Of a stretch of 64,000 bases of DNA, positions 14,690-23,356 are shown piece by piece (position 1 is the first letter of the stretch; the number at the start of each line of letters is the position of its first letter). Made by a program: the position numbers and the translations under genes. The stretch is taken from positions 372,001 to 436,000 of the forward strand of contig NZ_JAHTBN010000001.1 of assembly GCF_019166065.1 (NCBI RefSeq), written 5' to 3'. Origin of the DNA: Candidimonas humi. GTDB lineage: Bacteria; Pseudomonadota; Gammaproteobacteria; Burkholderiales; Burkholderiaceae_B. The notes beneath the pieces are model-generated. The model saw only the letters and a list, made by a program, of their open reading frames with translations, made no database searches and had not been told where the DNA came from.

Positions 14690-16744
14690 CTATTTGGTGG
14701 CCGGGACGGCCACTCCGGTCTCGGCCTTGGCCGACAGTACGGGCTTCTCGAAGGGCCCGCCCGGCAGCGCGCCGGGCTGCGGCAAGGTGTCGAAGGATTC
14801 GCCGCCGTCCACCGAGGGCGCCGGCACCATCCTGGGCGCATGCCATTTGCCCGCGTTGCGGGTCCATAGCCAGTAGTCCTGCCGTGGGCCCGCGCCGCGT
14901 CCCGCTACATAGAGCGTATCGCCTATGGTGCGCAAAGCCGGCGCCGACACGATCCCCGACCCGAGGCTGGTGACTGCGGCGCCTTCCAGCAGCCATATCG
15001 AGCCGCGTTCACGCGCCAGCGCCGCGACCGCCACGCCGCCCGCCGGGCTCAGGCCTATGGCCGGGCGCCCCACATAAGAAACGCCGAGATCCACTGGAGG
15101 CCCCCAGGGCTGGTCCGGCGTGCCGGGACGCGACTGGGTCAGGACCAGCATGTGGCCGGAGCGGCCGTCGCGTGCATAGAGCTGTATGAGCCCGCGGGCG
15201 TTGCGCTGCGCCGCCAGGCCGCCCGAAGTATGGCGGTCGCCGCGTTCGATGCGCTCGCCGGCCAGCGGGGCCGATACCGTCACGCCGCGGATGCGGCTCC
15301 AGGCAGCCCAGCGTCCGCTGCCGTCCTGCTCTTGCCAGGTGGTCCAGAGCCCGCCCTTCCTGTCGGAAGCGAAGACGGCCGGATCGCCCTTGGCGTCCAG
15401 CGCCAGCGCCGCGTCCGTCACGGCATCGGCCAGCGCGGGGAGTTTGCTCCAGTGCCAGGATGTCGTATCGCCGGTCTGCTGCCGCAGCGCGTAGTGGAAT
15501 ACCCCGTCGTAGCCCATGGCCAGCAAGGTGTTGCGGCCGGCGGCGCTGCGCGCCACCAGGGGAAGGTCGACGACGCGCGGCCCCAGCACCGCCTGCCAGG
15601 CGGCCCAATGTCCGCCGGCCGGCCGCGACCGGGTCCACAGGCGCCCGTTGGCGCTGCGTACCAGTATCTCGACGTCGCCGTCGAGCCGGTTGAAGGCCGT
15701 GGAACGCCCGGCCACGCGCCCGCCCAGGGCAAGCCAGTGTCCCAGGCGCGAGTCGCGCACATTGGCGGCCGAATTGATTTCCCCCGTGGCGCACAACAGA
15801 TAGCCTCCTGTGGGTTCCGCGGCCAGGGCCGGCGCCAGGGTGTGGCGGATCACGTAATAGGTACGCCCCACCCAGGACAAGGCCGGGCCCAGGGGCTCTT
15901 TGCACTCTGCAGGCCCTTTGGGGCAATAGCGGTAATCGTCCCAGGCATAGTGGCGGAAGGCGCCGGTCTTGCCGGCGACCTCGGCCAGGGTCAGGTTGCG
16001 GTGGCGCTCCTGCGTCGGGTAGTCGACATAGGCGATTTCGGCATAATTGCCCGGCACCTGAGCCATGGCGTCGCGCGCCAGGCGGGCGCTGGCGATATGG
16101 TCGGGATGGTCGTGGCCCACGCAGCGCCAGCACAGGCGCGTATACGGAATCGACACGGTGTCGTCCATGTGGCGGATGTCGGTGGGCCGATAGGCGCGGA
16201 TGATCGCCGCCAGCGTGTCCACCAGTCCTGCCCGGTCATAGGTCTCCACATAGGGGCCGAGCGACTGCGCGGTCGCGCCCGGGACGGATTCGGCGCGGCT
16301 TAGCGGAGTCAGGCTGCCCCAGCCCTTGCCCAGCCACGGATCCTTCAGGCGCATGTAGATCATCGTGACGCGCGGGTCGCCATTCAGCACGACATGCGCC
16401 AGGTGCCGGCCGTCCAGTTGCACAACGTCCTCGGTCCAGCTGTTCGGGGTGCCTGCGATATAGGAGTAGGCGGCGCGCACGCCGCGGGCGCGGCCCATCA
16501 TGTAGCCTATGCCCTCGCCGCGTTCGGCCGCGGTCAGGTAGACCACCTGCACGCAACCGCCGGAGCGGATGGTCGACTGGATGTCGGGGTTCATGAACAG
16601 CAGATCGTCGTCCTGGTGGGCGACGAACACCAGATCCCTGATGCCGTGGCAATCAGCGGCGGCCGGGGCCGCCTGGGCGGATATGTGGATACAGCCACAG
16701 ACCAGCGCGCTGCACCATGCAGCGAGCCATCGTTGAACGTTCAC
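14690..16744 (-). CDS. Secreted PIG-L deacetylase with C-terminal propeller-like domain
   Basis: A 684-residue exported protein. A signal peptide (helix around WLAAWCSALVCGC, likely cut after ISAQA) is followed by a PIG-L (LmbE-like) zinc deacetylase domain with VAHQDDDLLFMNPD near residue 40 and GHDHPDH near residue 207. This family removes acetyl groups from N-acetyl sugars. From about residue 330 the protein has tandem segments of the form ILVRSANGRLWTRSRP ... WAAWQAVLG and WTTWQEQDGSGRWAAW, resembling PLL-type lectin beta-propeller repeats. The start is the GTG at 16744, with AGAGGA five bases upstream. Its gene converges on the antiporter. A surface or polysaccharide substrate is inferred. 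Confidence 0.8.
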   Translation of the reverse strand: MNVQRWLAAWCSALVCGCIHISAQAAPAAADCHGIRDLVFVAHQDDDLLFMNPDIQSTIRSGGCVQVVYLTAAERGEGIGYMMGRARGVRAAYSYIAGTPNSWTEDVVQLDGRHLAHVVLNGDPRVTMIYMRLKDPWLGKGWGSLTPLSRAESVPGATAQSLGPYVETYDRAGLVDTLAAIIRAYRPTDIRHMDDTVSIPYTRLCWRCVGHDHPDHIASARLARDAMAQVPGNYAEIAYVDYPTQERHRNLTLAEVAGKTGAFRHYAWDDYRYCPKGPAECKEPLGPALSWVGRTYYVIRHTLAPALAAEPTGGYLLCATGEINSAANVRDSRLGHWLALGGRVAGRSTAFNRLDGDVEILVRSANGRLWTRSRPAGGHWAAWQAVLGPRVVDLPLVARSAAGRNTLLAMGYDGVFHYALRQQTGDTTSWHWSKLPALADAVTDAALALDAKGDPAVFASDRKGGLWTTWQEQDGSGRWAAWSRIRGVTVSAPLAGERIERGDRHTSGGLAAQRNARGLIQLYARDGRSGHMLVLTQSRPGTPDQPWGPPVDLGVSYVGRPAIGLSPAGGVAVAALARERGSIWLLEGAAVTSLGSGIVSAPALRTIGDTLYVAGRGAGPRQDYWLWTRNAGKWHAPRMVPAPSVDGGESFDTLPQPGALPGGPFEKPVLSAKAETGVAVPATK

Positions 16745-17056
16745 AGGAATCCTCTGCGATAAATCGGGCCCGAAGCTTGCGGCGCTGCGGGCGGGCGCGG
16801 CTACGCCCCGCCGCAAGGCGCGTTCGCCCGTCAAGGAAAACGCGAAGGCTGAAATTTTATGCCTATCCGCCGCGATGGGTAACTAAATGAACCAGGCTTG
16901 TCGTTCGAATACCCGATCCGGGCGAAAAAACAACAAATCTCGTCCCTGCATGCTCGCGCGGCAGCGTGAGCGCGAGGATGCTGGCCTCGCGCGAGACGCA
17001 ACCCAGGAGCCCGAGCATCCCGGGCCGGGCCATAGGGCTTGTTGCAAAGGCAAGCC
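16745..17056. other. Intergenic region upstream of the PIG-L gene
   Basis: This 312-base gap lies between two leftward genes (RES toxin upstream, PIG-L downstream). It should contain the PIG-L promoter; TAAAAT occurs on the minus strand near 16853-16858, but no matching -35 is evident. I see no supported gene. Confidence 0.4.
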
Positions 17057-17743
17057 TCAGCGCGGCAGGGGCCGCACCTGCGCCTCGGGCGTGCCGGACC
17101 AACTCAATTGATAAGCTGCAGCGCGGCGCACATTGCCGACCAGGGCGGGACGAAAGCATGCGAGATTGACGCCGCCGGACTGCCGCACGCTGGGATAGAC
17201 AATACCCATGGAACCGAGTTCCAGCAGGGATTCCGCCAGCGCCTGGGAAGCAATGTAACTGCCGGGATCCAGGCAATCGGCAAAAGCCGGATCGTCGCGG
17301 ATGTCGTGGAATTCGCTGCTGAAGTCCGCCAGCAGCGCCTGGTAGCTGACCGAGTCGTGGAAATAATCGATTTCCTGGTATTCCACCGTCTTGTGGAAGA
17401 TGACTTCGGCCAGGGCCGTTTCGATTTCGAAGGAACAGTACCAGCAGCCCCGGTCGCCGCCGTTGAAGCGGCTGCCTTCGGGGCGCGGATAGGTGTAGGC
17501 GGCGTTGATGATGCGGAAATTCGGCACGCCGAAGACCAGTTCGTCCACGCCTATGCCAGGCAGGCCGCCGCGCTCGCCCGCCAGGCGCGCATTGGTGGCG
17601 TTGTCCAGGTCGAACAGATCGGCCAGGTGCGCCGCGTCTTCGGACAGGGGCTCGAGCACCGAATCTTCCAGGTCGGCGAAACGCGACGGCAGCAGCCGGC
17701 AGGTGTCGAAACGGCGCAGCAGGACGGTGGGCGGCGTATGCAT
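17057..17743 (-). CDS. RES-domain toxin
   Basis: A 228-residue RES-family protein. RES toxins degrade or ADP-ribosylate with NAD+ and stall growth. The conserved Arg, Glu and Ser of the family appear to be present: SRFNGG with YCSFEIETALAEVIFHKT (Arg and Glu) and the C-terminal YPSVRQSGGVNLACF (Ser). The start at 17743 lies 19 bases after the stop of the antitoxin gene, in the usual antitoxin-then-toxin order. The toxin is longer than the compact RES toxins (about 150 residues) because of an N-terminal extension of some 60 residues. Whether it acts on NAD+ was not determined. Confidence 0.85.
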   Translation of the reverse strand: MHTPPTVLLRRFDTCRLLPSRFADLEDSVLEPLSEDAAHLADLFDLDNATNARLAGERGGLPGIGVDELVFGVPNFRIINAAYTYPRPEGSRFNGGDRGCWYCSFEIETALAEVIFHKTVEYQEIDYFHDSVSYQALLADFSSEFHDIRDDPAFADCLDPGSYIASQALAESLLELGSMGIVYPSVRQSGGVNLACFRPALVGNVRRAAAYQLSWSGTPEAQVRPLPR

Positions 17744-17762
17744 CGCGGCGGCGGGCAAGGCT

Positions 17763-18200
17763 TTACAAGCCGCCGCGGCGCGCGTCCAGCAGCTTGCGCA
17801 CCATTTGCATGGCCAGTATGCCGCCTTCCTGCATATAGGCCAGCGGCGTCTTGCCGGCAAAGACCGCATTGCGGTTCGGCAAATTGACCCAGCGGTCGGC
17901 CAGGTCGTCGCCGTAAAGAATGTGCAGCGCCTTGTAGATGCCGATCAGGTAGGAAATGCGGGTGATGCGATCGACCTCGAGCACGCGCGCCGGCTTTTTC
18001 TTCCATTCGTAGAAGGCGCTAGACGACAGGCCGCCCAGCAGGATGCAGGCGTCCTCGTCGCGCAGCGACCAGGCCCGCGCCAGCTTGAAAAACCCCTTGA
18101 GCGCGGATGCCGACAGGCGTTCGCGCGCTTCGCGGGTATTGAGGTCTATTACCCTGGCCGGCTCGAACCGGCTGACCGGGTAGGCATAGGCAAGGTTCAT
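17763..18200 (-). CDS. Xre/MbcA/ParS-type antitoxin of the RES toxin
   Basis: A 145-residue protein with an N-terminal Xre-like helix-turn-helix region (ACILLGGLSSSAFYEWKK, about 55-72) and a C-terminal MbcA/ParS toxin-binding domain ending in NAVFAGKTPLAYM and GGILAMQMVRKLLDA. GGAG lies upstream of the ATG at 18200. Such antitoxins bind the toxin through the C-terminus and repress their own operon through the helix-turn-helix. The start is supported by this ribosome site and by family length. Confidence 0.87.
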   Translation of the reverse strand: MNLAYAYPVSRFEPARVIDLNTREARERLSASALKGFFKLARAWSLRDEDACILLGGLSSSAFYEWKKKPARVLEVDRITRISYLIGIYKALHILYGDDLADRWVNLPNRNAVFAGKTPLAYMQEGGILAMQMVRKLLDARRGGL

Positions 18201-18222
18201 GATGCGTTCTCCGTATATGGGT

Positions 18223-18251
18223 ATTTTACACTCCTTATCCGGAGAAATACA
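18223..18251 (-). promoter_or_regulatory. Putative autoregulated promoter of the toxin-antitoxin operon
   Basis: On the minus strand TAAAAT (18223-18228) is a fair -10 box, with a weak -35 (TGTATT) 17 bases upstream. The spacer contains CTCC and GGAG arms (18231-18234 and 18241-18244) six bases apart, a plausible small operator for the antitoxin. Weak evidence. Confidence 0.35.
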
Positions 18252-18279
18252 GTGCGGGGCCAGCCCGGCACGAGCAGGA

Positions 18280-19152
18280 TCACGGCCGAGCCAGGGCCAC
18301 GACTCCGGCAATGATCACCGCGCAGCCCAGCAGCCGCCCAGGGCCGACCTTTTCCTTGAGGATCAGGAAGCCCGCCAGCGTGCCTATCATCAGCGACATC
18401 TCGCGCAAGGGCGCGATCTGGCTTACTTCCCCGCCCTGGCGCAGCGCGTACAGCACCAGGATATAGGCCATCGGGGACAACAAGCCCACCAGGACGGCAG
18501 GCAGCCATCTGCCGCGCATGCGCTCCCAGTACAGGCGGCGCCGCACCCAGGCGTCGGGCGCCATCATCATCGTGATCACCATGCCGGTGCACCAGTCGAG
18601 CACTACCGGCGAGACGCGCAGGTTCTTGACGCTATAGGCGTCGGAAACCGTGTAGCAGGCGATCAGCACGCCCACCAGCAGGCCCCAGCGCACGCCCACC
18701 CAGGCGCGCGGCTGCTTGAAGATGCGCCAGCGGCCTTGCGTGGCGATGAGCAGCACGCCGCCCACCACGCAGAACATGCCCAGCACCTTGTTCGCCGAAG
18801 GAGTATCGCCCAGCCACAAATAAGCCCCGACGCTGGCCAGCAAAGGCCCGGTCCCGCGCGCTATCGGATACACCACGGACAGATCGCCCACCTGGTAGCC
18901 GCGCTGCAGGCAGAGTCCGTAGGCCAGGTGGATGACGGCACTGAGGACAATAAAACCGATAGCCGCGACGCTCCAGGTGGTGCCGCCCGTCCACAATTCG
19001 TACGCCACCCAGGGGGCGAGCAGCAGCGTCGAGCAAAGCCGGTAGCCGAGCACGAACGCGGCGCCCGCCGGAGCCGCCCGCTTGGACAGCAGATTCCATG
19101 TCGCGTGGAATACCGCCGACAGGAAAATCAGCGCGAAGACCTGGACGGACAT
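18280..19152 (-). CDS. EamA-family (DMT) transporter
   Basis: A 290-residue protein with ten predicted membrane helices in two EamA repeats. The first repeat contains FHATWNLLSKRA near the N-terminus and YPIARGTGPLLASVGAYL; the second contains APLREMSLMIGTLAGFLILKE near residue 255. Members export or import small metabolites, and the substrate cannot be inferred. It follows arsC by 21 bases on the same strand and probably shares its transcript. Confidence 0.85.
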   Translation of the reverse strand: MSVQVFALIFLSAVFHATWNLLSKRAAPAGAAFVLGYRLCSTLLLAPWVAYELWTGGTTWSVAAIGFIVLSAVIHLAYGLCLQRGYQVGDLSVVYPIARGTGPLLASVGAYLWLGDTPSANKVLGMFCVVGGVLLIATQGRWRIFKQPRAWVGVRWGLLVGVLIACYTVSDAYSVKNLRVSPVVLDWCTGMVITMMMAPDAWVRRRLYWERMRGRWLPAVLVGLLSPMAYILVLYALRQGGEVSQIAPLREMSLMIGTLAGFLILKEKVGPGRLLGCAVIIAGVVALARP

Positions 19153-19173
19153 GCCGCGGCGGGCCCGGTGCCG

Positions 19174-19518
19174 CTACAGTATTTCTTGCAGCACGTCCGC
19201 GGGGCGGCACAGCCGCGTGCCGCGCGCCGTCACGACGAAAGGACGATTGATCAGTATGGGATGCTCGAGCATGGCCGCAAGCAGGCGCTCATCGTCCACC
19301 GCAGGGTCGTCCAGCTTCAGTTCCTGGTAGAGCGCCTCTTTGCTGCGCACCGCCTGGCGCACGGTAAGCCCGGAATCGGCGATCAGGCGCAGCAGTTCGT
19401 CGCGGCTCGGGGGCGTTTTCAGGTATTCGATGATTTCGGGGTTTTCGCCGCGGTCCTGGAGCGTTTGCAGGACGGTGCGCGAGGTTCCGCAGCGCGGATT
19501 ATGGTAGATGCGGGTCAT
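19174..19518 (-). CDS. arsC: ArsC/Spx-family arsenate reductase-like protein
   Basis: A 114-residue thioredoxin-fold protein. The active-site motif is NPRCGTSRTVL with the catalytic Cys near residue 10, and HPILINRPFVV near residue 85 holds the conserved Arg-Pro of glutaredoxin-dependent arsenate reductases. It would reduce arsenate to arsenite using glutathione and glutaredoxin. No arsB, acr3 or arsR is nearby, so a general thiol-redox role is possible. First gene of a likely two-gene unit with the EamA transporter. A good promoter lies just upstream. Confidence 0.85.
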   Translation of the reverse strand: MTRIYHNPRCGTSRTVLQTLQDRGENPEIIEYLKTPPSRDELLRLIADSGLTVRQAVRSKEALYQELKLDDPAVDDERLLAAMLEHPILINRPFVVTARGTRLCRPADVLQEIL

Positions 19519-19879
19519 GTAGGCTCGAAGTCGGAGGATTATGCTTGTCGGATAGACAATGTATCAAAAACAATAGGCAATAGGCCCAAAAGCGCGCCGT
19601 CGCGCAGGCGGCGGCTCGCCGGCAGCCCGACTCGCCGGCGCTTCGCCTGGCCGTCTTGCGTGGCCTTTCATAGTATCCCAATCCCGCGCCCTGCATCTGT
19701 GCATGTGCTTCGGCGCGACACGCGGCCGGCCGGGCAATGCACATGCGGGTGCGCGAGCGCGGGGCTGTACCTATCGGCATGCCGGCACGCCTTTTGCCGC
19801 GGCGCGGGCCGGCGCGCGTGGTTTGCCGCCCGCGCCCGCTCCCTGTTAAAGTGAGCGGTGCCCTCTTTCGACCACGCCC
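19519..19879. other. Divergent intergenic region between arsC and glutathione peroxidase
   Basis: This 361-base gap carries the arsC promoter at its left end. The remainder is GC-rich with no credible gene; TTAAAGTG near 19847 could belong to the peroxidase promoter, but the match is poor. Confidence 0.4.
19538..19567 (-). promoter_or_regulatory. Sigma-70-type promoter of arsC
   Basis: On the minus strand TTGATA (19562-19567) and CATAAT (19538-19543) are separated by 18 bases. Transcription would begin about 12 bases before the arsC start, giving a very short leader. Confidence 0.5.
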
Positions 19880-20401
19880 ATGACTTCGATGTACTCGTTC
19901 TCGGCGCTTTCGCTCACGGGCGAAACAATAGACCTTGCGCGCTGGCGCGGCCAGGTGGCGCTGCTCGTGAATGTCGCTTCGCACTGCGGCTTCACGCCGC
20001 AATACGAAGGCCTGCAGGCCCTGTACCGCGACTATCACGAACGCGGCTTCACCCTTCTGGCCTTTCCGTGCAACCAGTTCGGCCGGCAAGAGCCCGGCGA
20101 TGCCGACGCCATAGCCAGCTTTTGCGCCAACAACTATGCCGTGAGCTTTCCCTTGTTCGCCAAGATCGAGGTCAACGGCCCGCAAGCCCATCCGCTCTTC
20201 AAATGGCTCGAACGCGACAAGCCCGGCATTTTCGGCACGCGCCGCATCAAATGGAACTTCACCAAATTCCTGGTGGGCCGCGACGGGCAGCCCATCCGGC
20301 GCTATGGCTCGAGGACGCGGCCCGACAGCCTGCGCCACGCCATAGAACGGGCATTGGCAGCTACCCCGGCAGATGCCGAAACCGGCGCGACACCGGGCTG
20401 A
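19880..20401 (+). CDS. Glutathione peroxidase
   Basis: A 173-residue BtuE-type peroxidase that reduces hydrogen peroxide or lipid peroxides with thiols. The catalytic tetrad is visible: Cys36 in NVASHCGFTPQY, Gln70 in FPCNQFGRQEPG, and Trp125-Asn126 in KWNFTKFL. It is a cysteine, not selenocysteine, form. Cys64 may be the resolving thiol of the thioredoxin-linked type. A cytosolic location is expected because no signal is present. The next gene follows after 63 bases on the same strand. Confidence 0.92.
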   Translation: MTSMYSFSALSLTGETIDLARWRGQVALLVNVASHCGFTPQYEGLQALYRDYHERGFTLLAFPCNQFGRQEPGDADAIASFCANNYAVSFPLFAKIEVNGPQAHPLFKWLERDKPGIFGTRRIKWNFTKFLVGRDGQPIRRYGSRTRPDSLRHAIERALAATPADAETGATPG

Positions 20402-20464
20402 CCGCCGCCGATCGAGCCGCCCGCCACGCAATGCACAAGCACGCCCGCCACTAGGACACCGCAC

Positions 20465-21325
20465 ATGAGCCCGACCGACACAAGATTCACAACAACGAGC
20501 CCACTAATGTCTGCCTTCCTGTCTTGCGCCCGCCCGGGCCGCTGGTTGCTGGCTGTCGCGGCCGTGGGCGCGCTGGCCGGCTGCGGCGGCGGCCCGGCCA
20601 GCAATATATCCCTGATTCCCGGCAACCAGATCGAGGCGCAAAGCCGCCGCGACGGGCTGTTCACACAACCGGTCAAGTGGGAACACACCAAGCCGGGCTG
20701 CCACGGCCAATGCCCCAGCATCAAGCTCGATTCCCTGGCGTTTCCGAGTGTGCAGCGCCTGACGCAACTGGTGGATCACGCCCTGGCCACGATGACCGGC
20801 GTCAACCCGCAGCGCATTCCTCCCTATTCCACGATAGCGGGCTACGAAGAGTATTTCTGGAAGACCGCCGCGCCGCGCGATTCCACGCAGCTCCTGGCCA
20901 AGGCGCGCTATCGCAGCAAATACCTGACCGTTATCGAGCTGGACACATACCAGTATTTCACCGGTGCAGCGCATGGGGTTTCCGCCACCCAATTCCTGAA
21001 TTGGGACAATAATCGCCAGACTGTCCTTAGCCTGGACCAGGTGCTGCTGCCGGGCCAGCGCCAGGCCTATGTGGCCGCGCTGCGCGCCGCCCACAAGCGC
21101 TGGCTCGCCGGCAACCCCGACGCGCGCCGCGATCCTGCCAGCTACGACAGGTTGTGGCCGTTCCAGCCCAGCGACAATTTTGCGTTCACCGACGACGGGC
21201 TGGTGGTGAAATACGATTCCTACCAGATCGCGCCCTATTCGGCAGGCCAGCCCGAACTACGCATCCCCTACGCGGAACTGGCCGGCATCCTCAAGCCCGA
21301 ATACCTGCCGACCGCGTCCCACTGA
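20465..21325 (+). CDS. DUF3298/RsiV-domain lipoprotein
   Basis: A 286-residue predicted lipoprotein. After a hydrophobic signal, LAGCGGG (about residue 36-42) is a lipobox. The mature part has PDMC-like/DUF4163 features followed by a DUF3298 domain: SLDQVLLPG, NFAFTDDGLVVKYDSYQIAPY and IPYAELAGIL. This pair of domains occurs in the anti-sigma factor RsiV and in many lipoproteins of unknown role. No sigma factor gene is adjacent. The ATG at 20465 has AGGA upstream; an in-frame ATG at 20507 is an alternative that keeps the signal. Confidence 0.8.
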   Translation: MSPTDTRFTTTSPLMSAFLSCARPGRWLLAVAAVGALAGCGGGPASNISLIPGNQIEAQSRRDGLFTQPVKWEHTKPGCHGQCPSIKLDSLAFPSVQRLTQLVDHALATMTGVNPQRIPPYSTIAGYEEYFWKTAAPRDSTQLLAKARYRSKYLTVIELDTYQYFTGAAHGVSATQFLNWDNNRQTVLSLDQVLLPGQRQAYVAALRAAHKRWLAGNPDARRDPASYDRLWPFQPSDNFAFTDDGLVVKYDSYQIAPYSAGQPELRIPYAELAGILKPEYLPTASH

Positions 21326-21358
21326 GGCCGGCCCGCCCAGCCAGCCCCAGTGCCGGGG

Positions 21359-22336
21359 TCAGTGCGCTACCGGCTGGCTGTTATTGTCTTCGGAATTGAA
21401 ATATTTGGCCGTCGAGCCGCCCGAGTCGCCGCCAGGGGCGGCTTGCTGTGCGGACGGGGCTTCCCGCCCAGCCGCGCCGGTGCCGGATGTCGCCGGCCCG
21501 GGAGCCGCTGTGTCGGGCGTGACCGCCGCGCCTCCCGGTACAGTGGTGGCGCCCGCCTCTCCGCCTGCTCCGGGAGCCCCCGCGCCGGGGGCTTGTCCGG
21601 CCACGTCGTGGGCATGCTGCGCCGCGCGCTCGGCCAGCGTCTTCTGTATGAGCGCATGCAGCTTGTCGGCCAGTTTTTCGTGCTTGCCCAGGCGCGCCCA
21701 GTCGGCAGCGTCATGGCCGCCCATGTTCTGCACGATAGGCACCGCCCCCTGGTCCAGTAGGTATTGCACCACCGGCTGACTGCCGGAAAAGGCAGCCATC
21801 ATGAGCGCCGTCGTGCCGTCCGGAGACGGCGCGTCGATGATCGCATGATGCGCCACCAGCATCTGCACCGTATCCAGATGCCCTTTCGAGGCGGCGTACT
21901 GCAAGGGAGTCCAACCCAGCCGGTTGACCTTGGCGCCGCGCGCGATCAATGCCTCGGCGCGCCGGGTCTGGCCTACCACCGACAAGTACATCAACGGGGT
22001 TTCATTGTTGACGTTGGTGACATTGACCTTGGTGCGGCTGTCGGCGGCCAGCACGTCGTACACGTGCCAGGCCCCGTCGCGCACCGCCTGCATGATGGAG
22101 GGCTGCCCCTTGCCGTTGACGACGTTGGGGTCCGCTCCCTGCACGAGCAGGGCCTTGATGTCGTCCGCACGGTCATTGGTGATATCGACCCACCAGTTTG
22201 CTGGGGCCGCCGCATGCGCCGCAGCGCACAAGGCCAGGCCCGCGCAAACCAGCATGGCCTTGCGCCATCCGGTTTTAGCTATCGCAGCATACGAATTTCT
22301 ATAAATATTCATATTAATCAATGTGATATTAAACAT
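21359..22336 (-). CDS. Exported ankyrin-repeat protein
   Basis: A 325-residue protein. The N-terminus is unusually AT-rich and basic, then a signal-like segment (AMLVCAGLALCAAAHA) precedes about four ankyrin repeats in residues 45-225, with consensus pieces such as TPLQYAASKGHLDTVQMLV and TTALMMAAFSGSQPVVQYL. The last 80 residues are rich in Ala, Gly and Pro and look disordered. Ankyrin repeats bind proteins; the partner is unknown. Starts at 22336 and 22312 both keep the signal, and no clear ribosome site decides. It lies 65 bases downstream of tatD on the same strand. Confidence 0.82.
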   Translation of the reverse strand: MFNITLINMNIYRNSYAAIAKTGWRKAMLVCAGLALCAAAHAAAPANWWVDITNDRADDIKALLVQGADPNVVNGKGQPSIMQAVRDGAWHVYDVLAADSRTKVNVTNVNNETPLMYLSVVGQTRRAEALIARGAKVNRLGWTPLQYAASKGHLDTVQMLVAHHAIIDAPSPDGTTALMMAAFSGSQPVVQYLLDQGAVPIVQNMGGHDAADWARLGKHEKLADKLHALIQKTLAERAAQHAHDVAGQAPGAGAPGAGGEAGATTVPGGAAVTPDTAAPGPATSGTGAAGREAPSAQQAAPGGDSGGSTAKYFNSEDNNSQPVAH

Positions 22337-22353
22337 ATTTAATCTGAATTATT

Positions 22354-22414
22354 TAAAGTAAATTGTCTAAAGTTAATTATGATTCGTGCACATTCTATGA
22401 ACTAATTTACTTTA
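22354..22414. repeat. Inverted repeat in AT-rich tatD-ankyrin junction
   Basis: TAAAGTAAATT (22354-22364) is the exact inverse of AATTTACTTTA (22404-22414), with a 39-base loop. The right arm overlaps the last codons and stop of tatD. The surrounding 150 bases are strongly AT-rich in a GC-rich chromosome. Confidence 0.6.
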
Positions 22415-23187
22415 GTTAATCTCTCTATCTTGCTGAATAATTTGAAAAAATTATCCGTAGAATACTGAGCCACCTGGCTCGCGGCTATCCCTCGCAATTC
22501 GGCGATTTTTTCGGCCACATGCACCACTTTCGAGGGGTCATTGAGCTTGCCGCGATGCGGGACAGGGGCCAGGTACGGGGAATCCGTTTCGATCAGCAGC
22601 CGCTCCAGCGGCAGCTTGCGGGCGACATCCTGCAGCGCTACGGCGTTCTTGAACGTCACAATGCCCGACAGCGAGATATAGAAGTTCATGTCCATGGCGG
22701 CTTGCGCCACCTCCCAGCTTTCGGTGAAGCAATGCATCACCCCGCCGCAGTGCTCTGCGCCCTCTTCCTGCATGATGCGCAGGGTATCGGCGCTGGCCGA
22801 GCGGGTATGGATGATGAGCGGCAGGCCGCTTTGGCGCGCGGCCCGGATATGCGTGCGAAAACGCTCGCGCTGCCATTCCAGCGGCTCGGCCAGGCGGAAG
22901 TAATCCAGCCCCGTTTCCCCGATCGCCACGACCTTGGGCGTAAGCGACAGGCGCAGCAGCTCATCGAGCGTGGGCTCGGGTATGTCTTCGTAGTCCGGAT
23001 GCACCCCCACCGAGGCATGCAGTTGCGGATGCGCGTCGACGATCTCCATCAGCCCGGGCCAATCGTCCAGGTTGACGCTGACCACCAAGGCATGCCCGAC
23101 GTCGTTGCGCTGCATGCGGTCCAGGATATCCGGCAGGTCGCGCGCAAGGTCGGGAAAATTCAGATGGCAATGGGAATCGACGTACAT
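22402..23187 (-). CDS. tatD: TatD-family metal-dependent deoxyribonuclease
   Basis: A 261-residue TIM-barrel hydrolase. Metal ligands and motifs are present in order: DSHCHLN near residue 4, GETGLDYFR near 90, IIHTRSA near 128, HCFTES near 155 and ETDSPYLAPVPHRGK near 205. Family members are 3'-5' exonucleases or DNases acting in DNA repair. The start at 23187 gives the family length; the frame is open further up without homology. The final 15 codons are AT-rich and extend slightly past the usual end. holB lies 169 bases upstream on the same strand. Confidence 0.92.
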   Translation of the reverse strand: MYVDSHCHLNFPDLARDLPDILDRMQRNDVGHALVVSVNLDDWPGLMEIVDAHPQLHASVGVHPDYEDIPEPTLDELLRLSLTPKVVAIGETGLDYFRLAEPLEWQRERFRTHIRAARQSGLPLIIHTRSASADTLRIMQEEGAEHCGGVMHCFTESWEVAQAAMDMNFYISLSGIVTFKNAVALQDVARKLPLERLLIETDSPYLAPVPHRGKLNDPSKVVHVAEKIAELRGIAASQVAQYSTDNFFKLFSKIERLTKVN

Positions 23188-23356
23188 ACTAGGCTCGGAA
23201 AATAAGGGAATGCGGCCCGGCTGGCGCGGTATTTGAAGCAGGAAGGCGCCGGACGGCCCCGGCCGCTGCGGCCGCCTGCAAGACACCGGGAAGCCGGCCC
23301 AGCGTTGCCGCGGCGGCATCCCGGCCACATCCTGCGAGTTTAACCCGCCGGCTGTT

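Noticed and set aside
12412-14841. An 809-codon open frame on the minus strand opposite the antiporter
   Set aside because: The plus strand encodes a complete antiporter with RCK domain; the antisense product is Gln/His/Arg-rich without domains.
16863-17276. A 137-codon frame on the minus strand before the PIG-L gene
   Set aside because: It overlaps the C-terminal end of the RES toxin gene in another frame and shows no homology or ribosome site.
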